Below, piece by piece: positions 22,925 to 34,287 of a stretch of DNA of 64,000 nucleotides. This DNA comes from Bryopsis sp. KO-2023 (Eukaryota; Chlorophyta; Ulvophyceae; Bryopsidales; Bryopsidaceae). The stretch lies in assembly GCA_030272585.1 (NCBI GenBank), contig BSYQ01000007.1:2546001-2610000 (forward strand), written 5' to 3'. The position numbers and the translations under genes were made by a program. Position 1 is the first letter of the stretch, and each line of letters begins with the position of its first letter. Under the pieces are notes generated by a model, which was given only the letters and a program-made list of their open reading frames with translations, did no database searches and was not told the DNA's origin.

Positions 22925-23010
22925 TGTGGGGGCCTTGGTGGTAGGGTAGTGTGGTTAGCATTTTCGGTATGTTCGAGAGGTGTGCAGTTCAAATCCATGT
23001 GTGGTTGTAG
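22925..23010 (+). mobile_element. tRNA-derived SINE-like head
   Basis: A plus-strand stretch with an A-box-like GGGTAGTGTGGTTAGCA and, about 40 bases on, a B-box-like AGTTCAAATCC, the internal promoter layout of tRNA genes. It lacks paired acceptor arms, so it is not a working tRNA gene. The flanks (about 22340-23110) have no coding sense and may be the body of the SINE; ends and target duplications were not found. Confidence 0.45.
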
Positions 23011-23109
23011 GAAAGTGAGAGAATGGGTACATTTCCTTGCAACTTCTCCCATCAGAAGAAGAACACATATATATTTATATCCTAAATTTATGTAAACTCT
23101 ATGCACTTT

Positions 23110-23550
23110 TTTTTGATTTTTTTATAAACTTTTTGATAAAAAGTAGAGTTCTCTAAAAATTTTAAATCAAAAAAATATGTTGTTGAAGTTTTTGATTCAC
23201 AAATTTAGATGTTGTCATCAGTGGACATGAATGAAGGGCAAATATGTCTCATCAGTGAATCCGACATCATATCAAAACGAGGAGTTTCATGATGTGTATG
23301 GTCACAGGCGGAGCGAGTCAGTGATGGTGTGCAAGTGTATGGCAGCTTGCACATGGGCCAGAGGTGGAGGTTTCCAGTTTTTCTCAGAGGTTTCCAGTTT
23401 TTTGTTGTTCGTCAGATAGTTTTCATTTTGTTCGCTTTTCATTCTGTTTTTTCTATTTATTGTTGTTTTATTGTGTTTGAAGTTTTCTTTTTCAGTTGTG
23501 TTTAAGGGTTTAGTTGTGTTTTTTCAGGATTGTTTAAGTTGTGTTGTTTA
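23110..23550. other. noncoding; no feature supported
   Basis: AT-rich, with GTTGTGTTT-like short repeats between 23460 and 23550. No gene seen. Confidence 0.4.
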
Positions 23551-23760
23551 AGTGAGGTTGCACTGTGGGGTGGGTGTGGTTTTTATTCGGTTGGGGTTTT
23601 CTTTCTTTTTTTTACTGTATTCCCCCCCCCCTTTTCCCCCGGGATTTGAACCCAGTGAGGTTGCACTGTGGGGTGGGTGTGGTTTTTATTCGGTTGGGGT
23701 TTTCTTTCTTTTTTTTACTGTATTCCCCCCCCCCCTTTTCCCCCGGGATTTGAACCCTTC
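23551..23760. repeat. two tandem copies of a 103-bp unit
   Basis: Two near-identical copies of a unit that begins GTGAGGTTGCACTGTGG and ends in a T run, a C run and GGGATTTGAACCC. A degenerate third end follows (GAGATTCGAACCC near 23781). The unit end resembles a reversed B box, but no A box is near it. Confidence 0.8.
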
Positions 23761-23914
23761 CACACCCCCCCTTTTTTCCCCTGAGATTCGAACCCTTCCA
23801 ACCCCCGCCCCCCCCTTTTACAACATGACCTTACTGATTCCCCCTTGATTTTTGGACATAGATCTATGGAACAACCCCGTCAATCAAACTTCTTTCCCAG
23901 CACCTCCATCTCTA

Positions 23915-24031
<117 letters not shown>

Positions 24032-24489
24032 TTAAAAAAAAAAAACAAACACTTGAAAAATAATAACTAAAAAAAAAAAACAAGTCTGCATCCACATGAT
24101 ATTCTTCAAACCCCCTGCGGAAAATAGAAAAGAAAAAGAAAACGCACAAAATAATAGCTTTGCTCACCCCGAAGGACAGCTCTTCAACTCAAGAGGAAGA
24201 AAAACACTGTCTCATCCCAAATTTCTCACTGTCAGTCCTGCTGCATTGACTGGCACATTCGCTGTCTTCCGGAGTGTTGAGGACTCGTTCATTTTTAAAG
24301 GTGTGTTGATTGACTCCGTTTTGGTTCAAGGTTCACACTCTTGCCACTCACCATCAGAATGCTGCAAACAAACAAACAAACAAACACACACGCATACACA
24401 TAAAAAAAACTAACGGAAATCATTTCCATGTCCATATACATATATATGGATGGTTGATATTTCCCAAAATGTAAAACCATGTTTCCTGT

Positions 24490-25478
24490 TAGCACAGCAC
24501 CTTGCAGGTTTTGACTCCGTCCAGCTCTGCACAGTCCACCCAGATCCTGTGAACGGAAATCGGCAATGGTCGATAAGAGATTCAAAGTGATCCTTTGCAT
24601 CGGAAGCTCAACAGTCTTTTCCACAGTTTCTGGATTGCCTTCCAATGAAGCAAACTCCATCAATTCATCCCCAACTCTGCAAGCATCTTTTCCCTCATTG
24701 CCTTTTCCTTGTCTTTTCCACACAATTGGTGGTCAATCTGCCACACAAACACACACACAAACATTCAAAAACTCCCAGTTGAATCACAGAAAGATGACTT
24801 CGAATTCGACATGTTTTAACACACGCAGTCTTAGCTCACCTTCCGAACAAGGAAAAACGGCATCACAAAATTAAAAACAAAGAGTACGCCCGAGTGCGAG
24901 TTAGGGGAACCTGCAAGGGTGAATCTGATGACAGACTCAGTGACATCGAGCTCCTCTTCTATTCTAAAGAAGCTCTTGGAAGCAGGGGAGCACTCCTCCA
25001 ATGACCCATCAGTTACCATACATTGCTCTTTGCCGTCGATACAGTCAATTGCTTTCTGAAAAGCAAAAAAATACAATTTTAAAAGTTATATGAATATATA
25101 TATATATATATATCCAACTCCTTTCTGTGCCCCAACCCATTGGTAAAGATATGCAGCTCACCTCGGTCATTGTGTGTGAATGACAGGAAGCATTGGTTTA
25201 CCGTGATTCTTGTGGTACAAGCAGCTGCGCATTCAGCAAATTGGCCATTTTCAGCTCTACATCTGAATCCTGATCCTGTGAAACCAGCTTCCCTGGAGAT
25301 GGATATCCACACAACCAGCTTGCCCTGTGGAATTTTTCAAAACAAACTTGCATTGAAAAGGGAGTTGGAAAAAAAAAACACGCTGAAACAGTTTGTTGGT
25401 TACACAGTGGGATCGCTCAGGAGATGTAGCCATTGCTCTACTTTCTAAAAAATATATATATATTGTGAACATACCTTA

Positions 25479-25528
<50 letters not shown>

Positions 25529-25613
25529 TCCTTATCAGCTGTTATTCTTCCAGGAAGCAAAACAGGAAAACTGTCCGTGACAGCAGGCTTTCCTCCACAT
25601 TCTTCCCAGAAGC
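24490..25613 (-). CDS. cysteine-bearing gene family, copy A (partial exon set)
   Basis: Several minus-strand exons. 25526-25613 reads GFWEECGGKPAVTDSFPVLL. Around 25380-25440 is MATSPERSHCVTNKLFQ. 25162-25275 includes GFRCRAENGQFAECAAACTT and ends FLSFTHNDR. 24840-25051 includes AIDCIDGKEQCMVTDGSLEE and a hydrophobic end. Around 24500-24700 is KDACRVGDELMEFASLEGNP. The 25162-25275 and 24840-25051 exons join in phase at GTGAGC and AAAG. Frequent cysteines suggest an extracellular or vesicular protein, but no signal peptide exon is found. The same exons recur in copies B and C. Family not recognised. A long (AC)n tract at 25481-25525 abuts the first exon's donor. Confidence 0.5.
25481..25525. 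repeat. (AC)n microsatellite
   Basis: About 22 AC units beside the donor of the copy A exon at 25526-25613. On the gene strand this gives a GTGTGT tract that overlaps the splice donor. Confidence 0.95.
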
Positions 25614-26980
25614 CTGGATTAGAAAACAAACATTCAATAGAAGATTCAGCAGAAAAATACGACACAATAGTTGATTGATTTCTTCATCAGGCAAGTTTCT
25701 GTATGACTGTCCTGAGGAAAAAGCTTAACTATTTACCCTGCCATTGGTTCGATCCTCCAATATCCACACAATCTCGATAAGACCCCATGACCAAAACAAA
25801 ATTTTGCAACATATAGAGGCCCCACCTGGATTTTGACAAGAAAAAAAAATACAACCCTGAGAAACCAAATAAAGCTTTCTCTCACTCTTTGGACATCTCT
25901 TCTCAAAATTTTTTTTCTTTTTCTTTCTCTTCTCAAAGTTTTCTTTCCCTTTCCAGATCTATCCACACACAAGACCGTTTCCTAAAACATTTTTCAATTT
26001 CGCACAAAACTGAGAACACACACACAGACACACGGGCACAATACAGTGAACACTTCCCTTTTCATCCTCTGCCTTTCGTTTCTTCCCCCCCCCCCTTCTC
26101 AGCACATTCCAACCGACTAAAAAACGGGTGCGAAAAGGAGACTTTTTTTTTCCCTTTAAAGTTCTTTGGCCCCCCGCTTAACCTCACATCATAACCTATT
26201 ACCTTGCTTTATTTTTTAAAGGGGAAAAAACTCAGTTTTAATAGGAACATGCACACCACCCATTTTCCCCAGCTGCACAACCCAAAGCATCACACACTCC
26301 AATTTTAAAAACTGTCCTTTAATTATTATTTTTTATTATTTTTTTGAGAAAGCTAACCGAAGCCTACGAAGAAGTTTTCCTTCTTTCCTTTTTTTTGCTA
26401 TTTGAAATTTTGATCAATCAACCCACAGCGCTGGCGTCAAATATACACATACAAATCTTTCTTTTCCTGGTTTCTTTTTTGTACTTTGATCTCTCTCCTT
26501 CCGATCCAACTTCCCACATTTTTATTTTTATTTTTAAACGAAGCTGACTTTAGACTTGGCATTCTTAAAAGCATTCAGAAGGAAAAGCATTATCCAAATC
26601 CAATTCTCTTTCTTTTTCCCCAATCCTCGAAGAGAGAAAATTCACTGAAAAAGAGTGAAAAAAAAAGCAGAAAAATGGAAAAACACCACCCAACGCATAC
26701 ATTCTGACGATAATATTTTTCTATTCTATTCCCCACAAAAATGTCACGTTTCATATCAAATTGGAGCACATCTAATTCCTTTTTTTTTTTTGAAATTAAA
26801 CACCAGCACCTCGATGGAAGGAATAAATGCAATCTCTTTAAATCAGAACATAAAATCCCCAAAGTGAATCCATATACAAAAAAAAAAGCAAAAACACATG
26901 CAGACACATTCCCAAAATTAAAAAAAAAAGCCAAACACGAAACATGGAAACTTTTTTCGCCTGAGAAAAATTTCATGCCA
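25614..26980. other. no confident gene
   Basis: AT-rich and T-rich DNA between the Cys-gene copy A and a minisatellite. Short lysine- or phenylalanine-rich open frames come from A/T tracts. Confidence 0.4.
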
Positions 26981-26982
26981 GT

Positions 26983-27295
26983 CGGTGTGGGTATGGCCTG
27001 TCGGTGTGGGTGTAGGTTGGGTTTGTCGGTGTTGGAGGCCTTGTTGGTGTGGATGTAGGCTTGTTGGTGTTGGGTTTTGTTTGCTGTCGGTGTGGATGTG
27101 GGCTTCTTGGTGTTGGCTGTCGGTGTGGATGTGGGCTAATCGATTTAATTGATGTTGGTTGTCGGTGTGGGTGTGGATTTCAGTGTGGGCTGCTGGTGAA
27201 TTTCGGTTCTGGTGTCAGCTTCTCAGTGTGGATTTTGATTTCAGTGTGGGGCTGTCAGTATGGATGCGGGGCTGTCGGTGTGGATGTGGGGCACA
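26983..27295. repeat. degenerate minisatellite, GTCGGTGTGGATGTGGGCTT-like
   Basis: About fifteen irregular copies of a short GT/GG-rich unit of 15-25 bases. It produces a Gly/Cys/Val open frame on the plus strand that is probably a by-product of the repeat. Confidence 0.75.
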
Positions 27296-27449
27296 GCCTT
27301 TTCACCTGATTTTCTTCTGATCCTGGAACTTCATGCACATATTCTCTTAAACTAAAGTACCTGTTCTTCTGCTGTTGCTTGTGGTTTTTGCTCTCAGCGT
27401 CACAGGCAGACCAGCACAGCTTCAAGCTGCTTCTCTCATATTTCCAGAA

Positions 27450-28560
27450 TTCTCTCCAGCTCATCGATAAAATCAGCATATGCTACAGAGATTTGAAGAG
27501 CCCTCCATTTCTGCTTCGGAAGCTCACAGTCTTTTCCACAGACTCCGGATTGCCTTCCAATGGAGCACACTCCACCAAATCATCCCCAACTCTGCAAACA
27601 TCTTTTCCCTCATCGCCTCATTCACCGTCTTTTCCACACAACCTACCACACAAACACAGACAGACATTTAAAAACTCAGTATATAATTGACATTTTCTCC
27701 GCATGAAAAAACAATCGACATCTGTGGTAGCATCTGATAAAACAATCGACATCTGTGGTAGCATCTGATATCATGTTTGGACCCATTCTTTCTCAACACC
27801 CACCTTTTTGACATTTGCGTGCCTGAAAAAGGCCTGGCCTTGGGACTTGCTGCTGCCTTCTCTCTATCCACAGAGTCGACAGTGTGGTGCACTCGCGAAC
27901 AAATGTAGCCACGAATATTTCAAAACGGAAGATGCAAAAATTGATGCAACAAAACGCAAGATGCAAAAATTGATGCAACAAAAGATGACTCATCTACTCA
28001 GAAAAGCCAAAAAAGGGAGGGATCAGTTTCTCTTCAGCCACCCAAATTTTTTGAAAATATTATTCACATATTTTCACCAGCAGCAATAAGTCTGGCAACG
28101 AGCTCATCCTCCTCCAAATTAACAGCCGATTGAATGAGCGGGGAATCAGATCTGGCACACACCCCACTCATCTCATAGAAAGGATTGTGAATATTGAAGT
28201 CCCCATAGAGCCTTGAGCATCGCTGGTGGTGTCGTCGTCTTTGTGTGCCTGTACAAGAAGCAAACATTCCTGATATGCCCATTTGAGGATGAATGGAGGG
28301 AGATTCTCAACCAAATTGAGAATCAGCTTGCTCCGTGGAATTTTTCAAAACAAACTTGCAATGAAAAGGGGCCAGAAAAAAGCAAACACTCTGAAACAGT
28401 TTGCTTCATCTGCCCATTGCCCCACTTTCTAAAAATATATATATACCTTTAAAGAAAAAAACACACTGCTCCTTATCACCTGTTAAGGAAGCAAAACAGG
28501 AAACTGTCCATGACAACAGGCTGTCCTCCATTCTTCCCAGAAGTCGCCAGATCCTTCGAG
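27450..28560 (-). CDS. cysteine-bearing gene family, copy B (partial)
   Basis: A second copy of the exon set seen at 24.5-25.6 kb, about 3 kb away and in the same order and strand. Around 27500-27640 matches the copy A segment beginning KD(A/V)CRVGD(E/D)L, here KDVCRVGDDLVECAPLEGNP. Around 28070-28210 is a diverged form of the AIDCIDG exon (FYEMSGVCARSDSPLIQSAV then NLEEDELVARLIAAG). Around 28300-28560 matches the region holding the first two exons of copy A, but shortened. The exon carrying GFRCRAENGQFAEC was not found. It is either a diverged paralogue or a decaying copy. Confidence 0.45.
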
Positions 28561-28574
28561 ATATCAAGATTTTT

Positions 28575-29150
28575 TTGTCACCTGGATACTGCAGTCAAAA
28601 CACACCGATGGGCCACAGCATTGGCCCTCTTCCTGCTACCATACAACAGAAAAAAAAAATCCAAGAAAAAAAATATTGGTTTAATGAAAGAAATTCTGTT
28701 AAAAAACAAAAAAAAAGGGGATCCCAAATCTGAATTTCCAGCTCACTTAAGATGCTCTCCACCTCCTCATTGGAGGCCATTATTGAGTTGTTTCTGGATG
28801 CCTCGCTGGAGAATCTTCTCATAATCCAACTCCTCCCTTCAGCAAAAAAAAAAATTACAAAAAAAAAAACAAAAAAAGGAAAAAGAAAAACAAAAAACCA
28901 AAAAACAACATACCAGTGCTGGGGGTTTGGGGTCAGGGGACCAGGCTGCTCCACAGGGGGGCATTCCTGCAACACATTAAGAGACTAAAATATATATATA
29001 AAAAACAAATAAAATATCTATATATGTATTACGGTTACTTAGGTGAAATCGCGCGCGTTCGGAAGCCGGCCGGCTATCGCTTTTCGTCAGATTCTGCTGG
29101 TCATACGAACCATTTGACAGCAGAGGGGGGCAGATGAGTTCGTTCGATCA
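28575..29150. other. no gene seen
   Basis: A-rich runs (28850-28910) and a short GC-rich patch at 29045-29100, which may be downstream parts of the reductase relic but cannot be aligned by eye. Confidence 0.4.
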
Positions 29151-29151
29151 C

Positions 29152-29339
29152 CAGCAGGAAATGGCCCAAGTGATTCGTCCCCACGCTGAGTTCGAATCCA
29201 TCGGCTGCGGAAAGTAAATCGCGGCGTTGCACACCAGCGCGTGTCCAAAGGCATCCCGCTCGCCTTGAACTCCGACGCGAAATGACGAACGCTGCCCAAG
29301 AGAAGCGAGATCGAGGTGCAGGACAGCTCTCATGGAAGC
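29152..29339 (-). pseudogene. light-dependent protochlorophyllide oxidoreductase relic
   Basis: A minus-strand exon after a poly-pyrimidine tract and CTGCAG. In three different frames, in the right order, it carries hallmark segments of NADPH:protochlorophyllide oxidoreductase (chlorophyll synthesis, plastid): LHLDLASLG, then SVRHFASEFKASGMPLD, then ALVCNAAIYFP, then ADGFELSVGTNHLGHFLL. The NAA and GTNHLGHF blocks are typical of this short-chain dehydrogenase family. Three frame changes in under 200 bases mean that it cannot encode the enzyme as it stands. The Rossmann N-terminus and the catalytic Y-x3-K region were not found nearby. It is unusually GC-rich for the window. Alternatives are sequencing indels or another family member. 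Confidence 0.7.
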
Positions 29340-30816
29340 CTGCAGGAAAAAGGAAAAAAAAAAAAAAAAAGAGCTCACTCGCCAGCACACCGAATTTAAA
29401 AACACAATCACAGACAATCGATCGTGGGTGTATTACCGTGAAGGAAAGAACTGGCGAAAGGCTGGGGGACGACCAGGGCCGAACAAAGCAACATGACGGT
29501 GAGTTGTGGATCGATTCTTGTTCGAAACGAAGCAAGAGTTGGGTTTTCTAGGTGGGACGGCTGCGCAGCACGATGGTGCTGATGGAACTGGTTGGTTTGA
29601 AGTGTTTTATCGTAACGCCAGAAAGCGGTGCCATGTATCCTCACCTGGCTTGACAGATGCGCCACCAGAGATTTGACAAAACCACTCAGCCCACCGCGTC
29701 AAGTCAATCCCCGACTTCGAGCGATCGTTGCACAACAAATCAACCAGCTGGGCGGCAGTGGCGTTAGATTCAAGCTGCTGTAAATGTAGCAGCAGCCAGT
29801 GTAGCATCCACACCAATCGGTGATCACCGATGATCAGAGTCGCTGGTGATGGCGGACAGTGGTCTTGAATTCGATAGATACCTTTCTATTTTTTTCCTTC
29901 TATTTTTTGTATTTTTGATGTTGCAGTGCCAGGTATAATAAACAACTCTGACCATTCCTTGCATATGTGATACAAGTGAAAAAGGACTAGTAGCACTTGT
30001 GATAGTGGGTTTTTGATGTGGAGATTCAACTGTTCTGATTGTGAAGGCTGCGGTGCCAATGTGCTGCTTGTGGCTGGCTGGTCGATTCCTTTATTCTGAT
30101 CGATTGCATGTATGGTTGCTTACTAATACCTTTCATATCAATTTTCTGTCCAGGCGCTTGTTTGTGGAGATTATCGTGATACCTATCCTCCAAAAATTAA
30201 GCATGCTGGGGCTATCCCCGGTCAGAAACTCTGTGGAATACCCCGTGGGACCAACTCCAAAGCCCCTGATGCCGCTTGCAGTGGGGGGGGGGTCCCATCG
30301 ACATTCGGGCTGATTCGATTGTTGGGGGTTTCTTTTTGAATCATCAACAGGACAGTGTGTATGTTGCCCTCTGAACAGAATGGATGATTGATCACACCTT
30401 GGAGGGGGCTTGATGTAACCCATTCCACTTAATGTGAGGATGGATCACTTCTGACCTAGCCCTCTTGCGTTCGATGGATCATGGCACGTTTAGTCATCGC
30501 TATTCCTGCTGCAAGGAAAGCATCCAACAGAGATCGGCACTTTGGCCCTGGAGCCCTCCTTCACGACCTCCAAGCTCAGAGCTGTCTATACCTTTGCGTT
30601 GGTGTGTGGAATCATTCCAGTCGCCACTGTTCTCGAGAGTCTAGGGCGGATATCTTCCGCCCAAAAAGTACCCATGTTTGACGTAGGTTGCCCATCATCA
30701 TTATAATTTCCTTCTGCATTCATCAAGCTGGATTCATTCCATACTTGTTGTGAATTACAGTTACACTTTCCTGTTTCCATGTATACACTTGTGAAATCTT
30801 GCCGTACTTTCGACAA
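29340..30816. other. mixed-composition DNA, no gene assigned
   Basis: Contains an open minus-strand stretch near 29607-29780 (including AAQLVDLLCNDRSKSGIDL) that looks protein-like but matches no family that I recognise. The rest is unassigned. Confidence 0.3.
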
Positions 30817-31190
30817 CTAGTACCTTGATGTGTTACCATTGGGAATAAACTCTTTCAAATGTATTCTCAACTCTGGTTCAGGTTGAGGGGGTGGATGAGA
30901 AAACAGCGTCACGGATTCTGACACCAGTGCTGGAGCTTGAACCTTGAGGCCTGCTAGAGAAAAAGAGATTATCCACCATCTTTTTGTTTTTCCAGTAAAG
31001 ACAGAGAGAACAAAAAAAAGAAAAGAAAGAGAAAAGAAAAGAAAAGAAAAGAAAAGGCAGCATCACATTTGTTGCGAGTCCTAGCCTTCGTCTGATGATG
31101 TCGTATATTTGTACTGGGATTTTTTGATACCGATTGACCACGGGAATGAGGGCAGCTATGGGGTGCTTTCTTCTAATCATCCAGCTGTCC
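30817..31190 (-). CDS. 3' end of an unidentified minus-strand gene
   Basis: The terminal exon is probably 30817-30950: it follows CTCTAGCAG and reads LKVQAPALVSESVTLFSHPP, then a Pro/Glu-rich part, ending in a TAG stop. Upstream, about 31070-31190 is open and protein-like (HPIAALIPVVNRYQKIPVQI, then YDIIRRRLGLATN). The obvious donor there does not match the phase of the terminal exon, so the link is unproven. No family recognised. Confidence 0.35.
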
Positions 31191-31363
31191 AAAATAGTTT
31201 TTCAAAAGGGAGAGATTTGAAAAATAGGTGATAAAAACATATAGTTTGGAAGAAAAAACGATGGTGTAGTGCAGGTTCGGATTGATCGGGCATTAGTGGG
31301 TTTTGTCTTTGTTTTAAATGCTAGCATGGTTTTCCCCCACCCCCTCTCCTCACCTGGGCTTAG

Positions 31364-31735
31364 CCCAGGGGATTCAGAAGGGCTGTCAGCCCTCTCGCAT
31401 GAAGATGAAGATTATCACTGGAAAACTCTTCCCGAGTTTTCCACCCAACCGGCACAAAGCTCTATGGTAAGAACATTGCATTTGTTGAAGTTGCCCAATT
31501 GTGGTGTGTTGAAAAATTACAGCGATTTGATTTTGCTTTCCCAAAATCTACAATCTACTAACGCAAGGATGTTGTCCGGGGGCCGGGGGGTGTTTTTCTC
31601 AAATGAGAAACCCCCCTTACCCCCTCCCAGGTGCCCCCGAGGAAGAGTGAGCCGTGCCTGATGATTGAGCTGAGCCTGGAGGAAGCCCGGGTGCTGCGGG
31701 AGGCTGGTGGCCCAGTCTCACTGGACCCCCTATAA
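31364..31735 (+). CDS. last two exons of an unidentified plus-strand gene
   Basis: The first exon (from about 31364, ending 31466 at GTAAGA) encodes GDSEGLSALSHEDEDYHW and ends STQPAQSSM. The second (31631-31735, after CCCCTCCCAG) continues in phase with VPPRKSEPCLMIELSLEEAR and ends SLDPL before a TAA stop. Both are GC-rich islands in AT-rich DNA with clean splice borders. The product tail is acidic, then a short helix; no family is recognised and no upstream exon is identified. This gene and the minus-strand gene at 30.8-31.2 kb point away from each other at their 5' parts. Confidence 0.5.
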
Positions 31736-31739
31736 ATGG

Positions 31740-33972
31740 AGATAGCCCGCGATGGGGGTGGGGCGGTAGATTGGCTTTAGGCTTGTTTTTTTTTACATTT
31801 TTCCCTCGTTGAGAAGAATTATGCCGGGAACCCGAATGTGGTGAGCAAATGCGCTGGAAAGGAAAAGAAATGGGGGGATGGGGATTTTAGAATATGGTTC
31901 GAAAGGTTTTGCGGAGAGACAAACGCGGGTGGCATCCAGCCAGCACACCAGGTAGGTGGTCGATTTCCGCAAACATCAAGGGCTATGATGACACATGACT
32001 AACAAATGTTGGAGCAACTGACATGCTTTTTGAACAAGTTCGTTTCTTTTTTAGCATCATGACCACCTCTCCCAGGCAGCAATCTGTTATTTTTGATATT
32101 TTTTCCAGGTCCCTTTTTTTATCAGCATGACAGCCTATCTTCCGCCGAAAATTGGTTGCTGTTCATATGCCTTGATGGGCCATCCCTCCAATCTTGGTCA
32201 GAATTGTGAGAGGGGCTGAAATTCTGGGAACTGTGCCTCATTATTATTGTTGCAAATGCCGTTAATAGACGCTCACTTTTTTGGGAGGACTGGTGGTGAA
32301 TACTTCATGACAGACTCACATGGTAAGTCTCATGACAAATGAATGTCTTCAACTGGAGAAGAAAAAAAGCATTGACGTAGATTTTTTTGGCCATCGCAAT
32401 TCTTATGGAAGTCTTGAAAGGTAATGATCGGTTCCTTTTGGAAGATGCTTGCAATTTGAAAAAGAAAATGTGTTTTCCTTTCTAGGCAGCCATAAATTGG
32501 ATGATTTGATGGGCTTGATGGTTCCATGTCCTGCTCCAGAACAGGAGCAACCAAGGAGTGCATGACACACTCTGAAAAATCCTCGTGACCGCCATCCAAA
32601 GAAGCTTAAAAATATTGCTCGCAATCGAGAGGTGGCCTGATAAAAGCATGGTTGTTAGAGGTGATTGCAGTTCCAGATATTGCCCACAATATAGTTTATG
32701 CCCAGGTTCCATCCAACATGAAACAATACTTTTTTCAGGCTTCAGATCTGATGTGAAATGTGGAGTATTGCTGATTTTGGGATGTCGAAGAACATGTTGA
32801 ATTCACAAGCAGTTGCATTGAAACTTATCGATGTTTTCTTTTCTTTTGTTTTCTTCGGCCAGGCAAAACAAAGTCCAGCAGTTTTGCTCGCTGACAGACT
32901 CATTAGTGTCAAGAGCTTCGAAGATTGTTGAAGTGATTTCCACGCCAGCATTCCCATTTTCTTTTTGAAAGGGCCGCGTGATTTTGATGTTGCGGTCTAG
33001 GTGTCTATGATGCCAGGGTTAGATTTCTAAAGCAAGAAGAACCCGAGTCGCATTATCAATTGTTTAATGACAACAGGGGATATTTCTTGTCTGGGGGATG
33101 GATGATGGAGCATCAATTCTCGGTTCAGGGAAATCTACTGTCCGGGTTCCCGGCTTTCTGATGTGCTTGTCGTTGAGTTGGACAGTTTTTGAATTTCACC
33201 GGACGTTTCTTTCTTCGGGTTCCTTTTTTTGTGGAGGGAAGTAAAAAAAGATCTAAGGGTTCCTTTTTTTGTGGAGGGAAGTAAAAAAAGATCTAAATCA
33301 AGGTAAAAAAAAGAACACAAGGAAAGAAACATAAGGAACATAAGGAAAGATGTTGAGGTTGATGTTATCGTTATTATTATTGTCTTTTGTTAGAAGTGCG
33401 GTGATGGATATTTTTAATACACCAAGCCTAGTAGCCATTGAATATTGAGTGTTAACATCGATTTACATTGTTGAATAAGCAAAAACACTCTCAATAACAT
33501 AAAAATTTTCACGAATACTTTCAAAAGTCCTCATCAGCTCTTATTTGATCTAACATGAAAAAGAAATTCCTTTTCAACACTGATCGGTGCAAATCATCCA
33601 AATCATCTTCGAATATAGATTCCTCCAAGTCGATGTAAAGCTGTGTAAGCTCCAACGAAGTTGGACCTTTGTATCATGGACAATCAATTAATCAATTATA
33701 TTATTATGGACACGTACACACTCACATAAAGCGAGATGTTTTTTTCTTATTTTTCATGCTTCATAAGATATCAATAATGACGATGAACGTTATATCGGGA
33801 CTCGATTTTCTTTGGGTTGCGAGATCTAGCAGGGATTCTTTCTCGTTATCTTTGATTTATTTTGTTGAGTCGTGTCCCTATTTCGCATTGTTTTTCTCTG
33901 AGATGACGTTCGTTTTGATTTCTTTCGTTGGGTGAAGGTGTTCTGTCAGATTTCTTGCTTTTTTTCTCTTGA
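31740..33972. other. no confident gene; one 40-bp tandem duplication
   Basis: Unassigned AT-rich DNA. Near 33217-33297 a unit of about 40 bases (GGGTTCCTTTTTTTGTGGAG and on) occurs twice in tandem. Downstream of the ligase-like gene's stop on the minus strand no poly(A) signal can be named with confidence. Confidence 0.4.
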
Positions 33973-34287
33973 TTAAGCCTTTGTTCTAAGGCACTGCCAA
34001 CTATTAGAGCATTGAGGAGCGGCAACTCGTCGAAAAAAAGAGGGGAAGCCGTGGTCACCTTCATCCACGACAGCTTGCATTGGTGGTTGTGGGGATGGGG
34101 GTGAGGGTGCAATTGTGCTTGGCCTTCGTGGAATTTTGCTTGGCCTGCGTGGAATTTTGCTTTGATTGATTGGTGGTTTGCATTGGTTGCGGAGTGGACT
34201 CAAGGCACGGTGATTCTGGAACACATACGTCAGCTTGGTATCCTTGATCGCTTGGTGGACCTGGGAGGATTGGGCAAGCACGTACCG
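33973..34287 (-). CDS. C-terminal exon with SKIPRRP repeats
   Basis: The inferred last exon follows TTTGTGAAG and is open for 104 codons to a TAA. It begins RYVLAQSSQVHQAIKDTKLT, then two tandem SKIPRRP units and a Pro-rich stretch, and ends CSNSWQCLRTKA. It is basic and probably disordered. The acceptor is weak; another AG (CCCAG) 27 bases on would also be in phase. Confidence 0.45.
   Translation of the reverse strand, partial: RYVLAQSSQVHQAIKDTKLTYVFQNHRALSPLRNQCKPPINQSKIPRRPSKIPRRPSTIAPSPPSPQPPMQAVVDEGDHGFPSFFRRVAAPQCSNSWQCLRTKA

Noticed and set aside
23640-23795. Reversed tRNA B-box matches (GGATTTGAACCC, GATTCGAACCC)
   Set aside because: No A box or cloverleaf lies at the right distance, and the motif is part of a 103-bp tandem unit.
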